From Methylocystis sp. (lineage in GTDB: Bacteria > Pseudomonadota > Alphaproteobacteria > Rhizobiales > Beijerinckiaceae), in the NCBI GenBank assembly GCA_023253795.1, contig JALRFG010000035.1, forward strand, positions 1 to 14,992: DNA of 14,992 nucleotides, written 5' to 3'. Under the pieces are notes generated by a model. It searched no databases. It had not been told where the DNA came from and saw only the letters and a list, made by a program, of their open reading frames with translations. The position numbers and the translations under genes are program-made. Shown here piece by piece: positions 13,998 through 14,992 of this stretch; the first letter of the stretch is position 1; each line of letters opens with the position of its first letter.

Positions 13998-14612
13998 ATG
14001 AAATTGTCCCGCATCGTGATTTTGGCGTTGCTGACGCAGACCGCTGGCGCAATGGCGCAGACGCCCACGCAAGGCGACTGGCCCTGCAAGCAGGTGCGTG
14101 TGCCGGACATCGCCATTGGCGGCCTCTGGAACGGTCCGGCCATCGACGCGGAACGCCAAAGCTGGCGGAATGACGCCAGCGTCGCCGATCTTGTGTCGCG
14201 TATCCGTCAGCGTCGCACGCCGCTCGCCGACGCCGAAAAATTGATCGCCGATTTCGCGCATGCCGCCGGCGCTGAAAGCAAGGCGCGCCTGACGCGTCTC
14301 TTCGCCGGAACATATGAAGCGATGAATGATGAGCGTCATGAGGTGATCAACGGCCTTGATCGCTTCGGACACCGTCTGAAAGACATGGCGGAGACAGCGC
14401 GTCAGGGCAGCGAGGAGATGCGCAAGGTTCAGGATCAAAAACCCGCAGATCCGGAAGCGATCCGCAAGGCGAGCGAAGCGCTGCAATGGCGGCTGCGTCT
14501 GTTCGAAGAGCAGCGACGGATGGTGACTTATGTGTGCGAAAGCCCTGCGCTGATCGAGCAGCGTATTGGCGCGCTGGCGCGCGCCATCCAGAAAGAAATG
14601 GACGATCGCTGA
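13998..14612 (+). CDS. Exported helical protein of unknown function
   Basis: A 204-residue protein with a clear Sec signal peptide: MKLSR, a hydrophobic core of about 13 residues and an AMA-Q cleavage site after residue 20. The mature part begins QTPTQGDWPCKQVRVPDI. It is mostly charged, with long helices (about 100-200) rich in Arg, Glu and Gln. Two Cys, in WPCKQV (residue 30) and YVCES (near 178), could form a disulfide in the periplasm. I recognise no named domain. A good GGAAAGG ribosome site precedes ATG 13998. It is divergent from the HisA-like gene across 48 bases, so the two may share control, which would link it to C1 metabolism; that is only inference. Confidence 0.8.
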   Translation: MKLSRIVILALLTQTAGAMAQTPTQGDWPCKQVRVPDIAIGGLWNGPAIDAERQSWRNDASVADLVSRIRQRRTPLADAEKLIADFAHAAGAESKARLTRLFAGTYEAMNDERHEVINGLDRFGHRLKDMAETARQGSEEMRKVQDQKPADPEAIRKASEALQWRLRLFEEQRRMVTYVCESPALIEQRIGALARAIQKEMDDR

Positions 14613-14624
14613 GCGCGCCTACGC

Positions 14625-14992
14625 TCAGGCGATCATGACGCGCGATGCGGCGTTTTCGTCGCCGAGAAGCTCCAGCGCCTTGGCGACCATCGCCTTTGAA
14701 TCAAGCATCGACTTCGCGATCATGATTTCATGCTTGTCATGATCGATATAGGCGTCGGGCAGGATCAGGCTGCGGAATTTGAAGGCTCCGCGCACGCCAT
14801 CCAGCAGACCATCGTCGGACAGCGCCTGGAAGACCTGCGAACCGAAGCCGCCGATTGAACCTTCTTCGACCGTGATCAGAACTTCGTGATTGGCGGCGAG
14901 GCGACGCACGAGATCGCGATCGATCGGCTTGGCGAAACGCGCGTCCGCGACCGTCGTCGAAACGCCATAATTCTCCAGCTCTTCGGCCGCCT
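14625..14992 (-). CDS. dxs: 1-Deoxy-D-xylulose-5-phosphate synthase, C-terminal part (runs off window)
   Basis: Dxs condenses pyruvate and glyceraldehyde 3-phosphate with thiamine diphosphate, the first step of the MEP isoprenoid pathway. The visible 121 residues are the transketolase C-terminal domain: VADARFAKPIDRDLVRRLA, the conserved VLITVEEGSIGGFGSQV, then LILPDAYIDHDKHEIM, where Dxs proteins usually have LPD-x-[FY]-x-DH. The frame is open to the window edge, so the catalytic N-terminal domains lie outside. Its stop is 12 bases from the convergent exported-protein gene. The terminal tail (NAASRVMIA) is short and normal. Confidence 0.95.
   Translation of the reverse strand, partial: AAEELENYGVSTTVADARFAKPIDRDLVRRLAANHEVLITVEEGSIGGFGSQVFQALSDDGLLDGVRGAFKFRSLILPDAYIDHDKHEIMIAKSMLDSKAMVAKALELLGDENAASRVMIA

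Overview
The window is high-G+C chromosomal DNA, most likely from a methylotrophic alphaproteobacterium of the Rhizobiales. A methanotroph of the Methylocystis/Methylosinus or Beijerinckiaceae type is plausible, but the genus is inferred. The main evidence is a tetrahydromethanopterin (H4MPT) C1-oxidation cluster at about 9.0-13.9 kb. The alphaproteobacterial housekeeping genes (sdhE-mfd, a HIG1 protein, a TIGR02302-type membrane protein) agree with this. I see no mobile element, phage gene or CRISPR array, and no gene-free stretch longer than 300 bases.

Layout. 1-1128 (minus): sdhE followed by the start of mfd, with touching or overlapping ends. 1191-1320 (plus): a promoter and tRNA-Asp(GTC). 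1420-2739 (plus): a leucine-rich-repeat protein fused to a protein kinase domain. 2748-6021 (minus): a PduO-type cobalamin adenosyltransferase, a small two-helix HIG1 protein and a large TIGR02302/DUF4175-type membrane protein. 6154-6660 (plus): an unrecognised conserved-looking protein, convergent with a dihydroorotase-family gene (6657-7982, minus). 8095-8916 (plus): a YgfZ-type folate-binding protein. 9007-13188 (plus): mch, a RimK-like ATP-grasp ligase (the position and type of Orf5/MyfB), a CitG-like protein and two tandem fae genes, ended by a strong terminator. 13236-13949 (minus): a HisA-related TIM-barrel protein. 13998-14612 (plus): an exported protein of unknown function. 14625-14992 (minus): the C-terminal end of dxs.

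How the genes work together. Fae condenses formaldehyde with H4MPT. A methylene-H4MPT dehydrogenase, not in this window, oxidises the product. Mch then hydrolyses methenyl-H4MPT to formyl-H4MPT, and a formyltransferase/hydrolase complex carrying methylofuran releases formate. The ATP-grasp protein probably builds the polyglutamate tail of methylofuran. The CitG-like and HisA-like proteins probably serve cofactor synthesis, but their reactions are not known to me.

Most worth a second look: (1) the ATP-grasp gene has no start codon where its homology begins, and a three-armed palindrome that can form two exclusive hairpins sits there; (2) the second Fae has an extra N-terminal segment of about 27 residues, hydrophobic then Ser/Gly-rich, with its own good ribosome binding site; (3) symmetrical sequences lie upstream of both fae genes; (4) the HisA-like gene has a TATAAT box so close to its ATG that its mRNA may be leaderless; (5) the dihydroorotase has Gln in place of the first metal-binding His.
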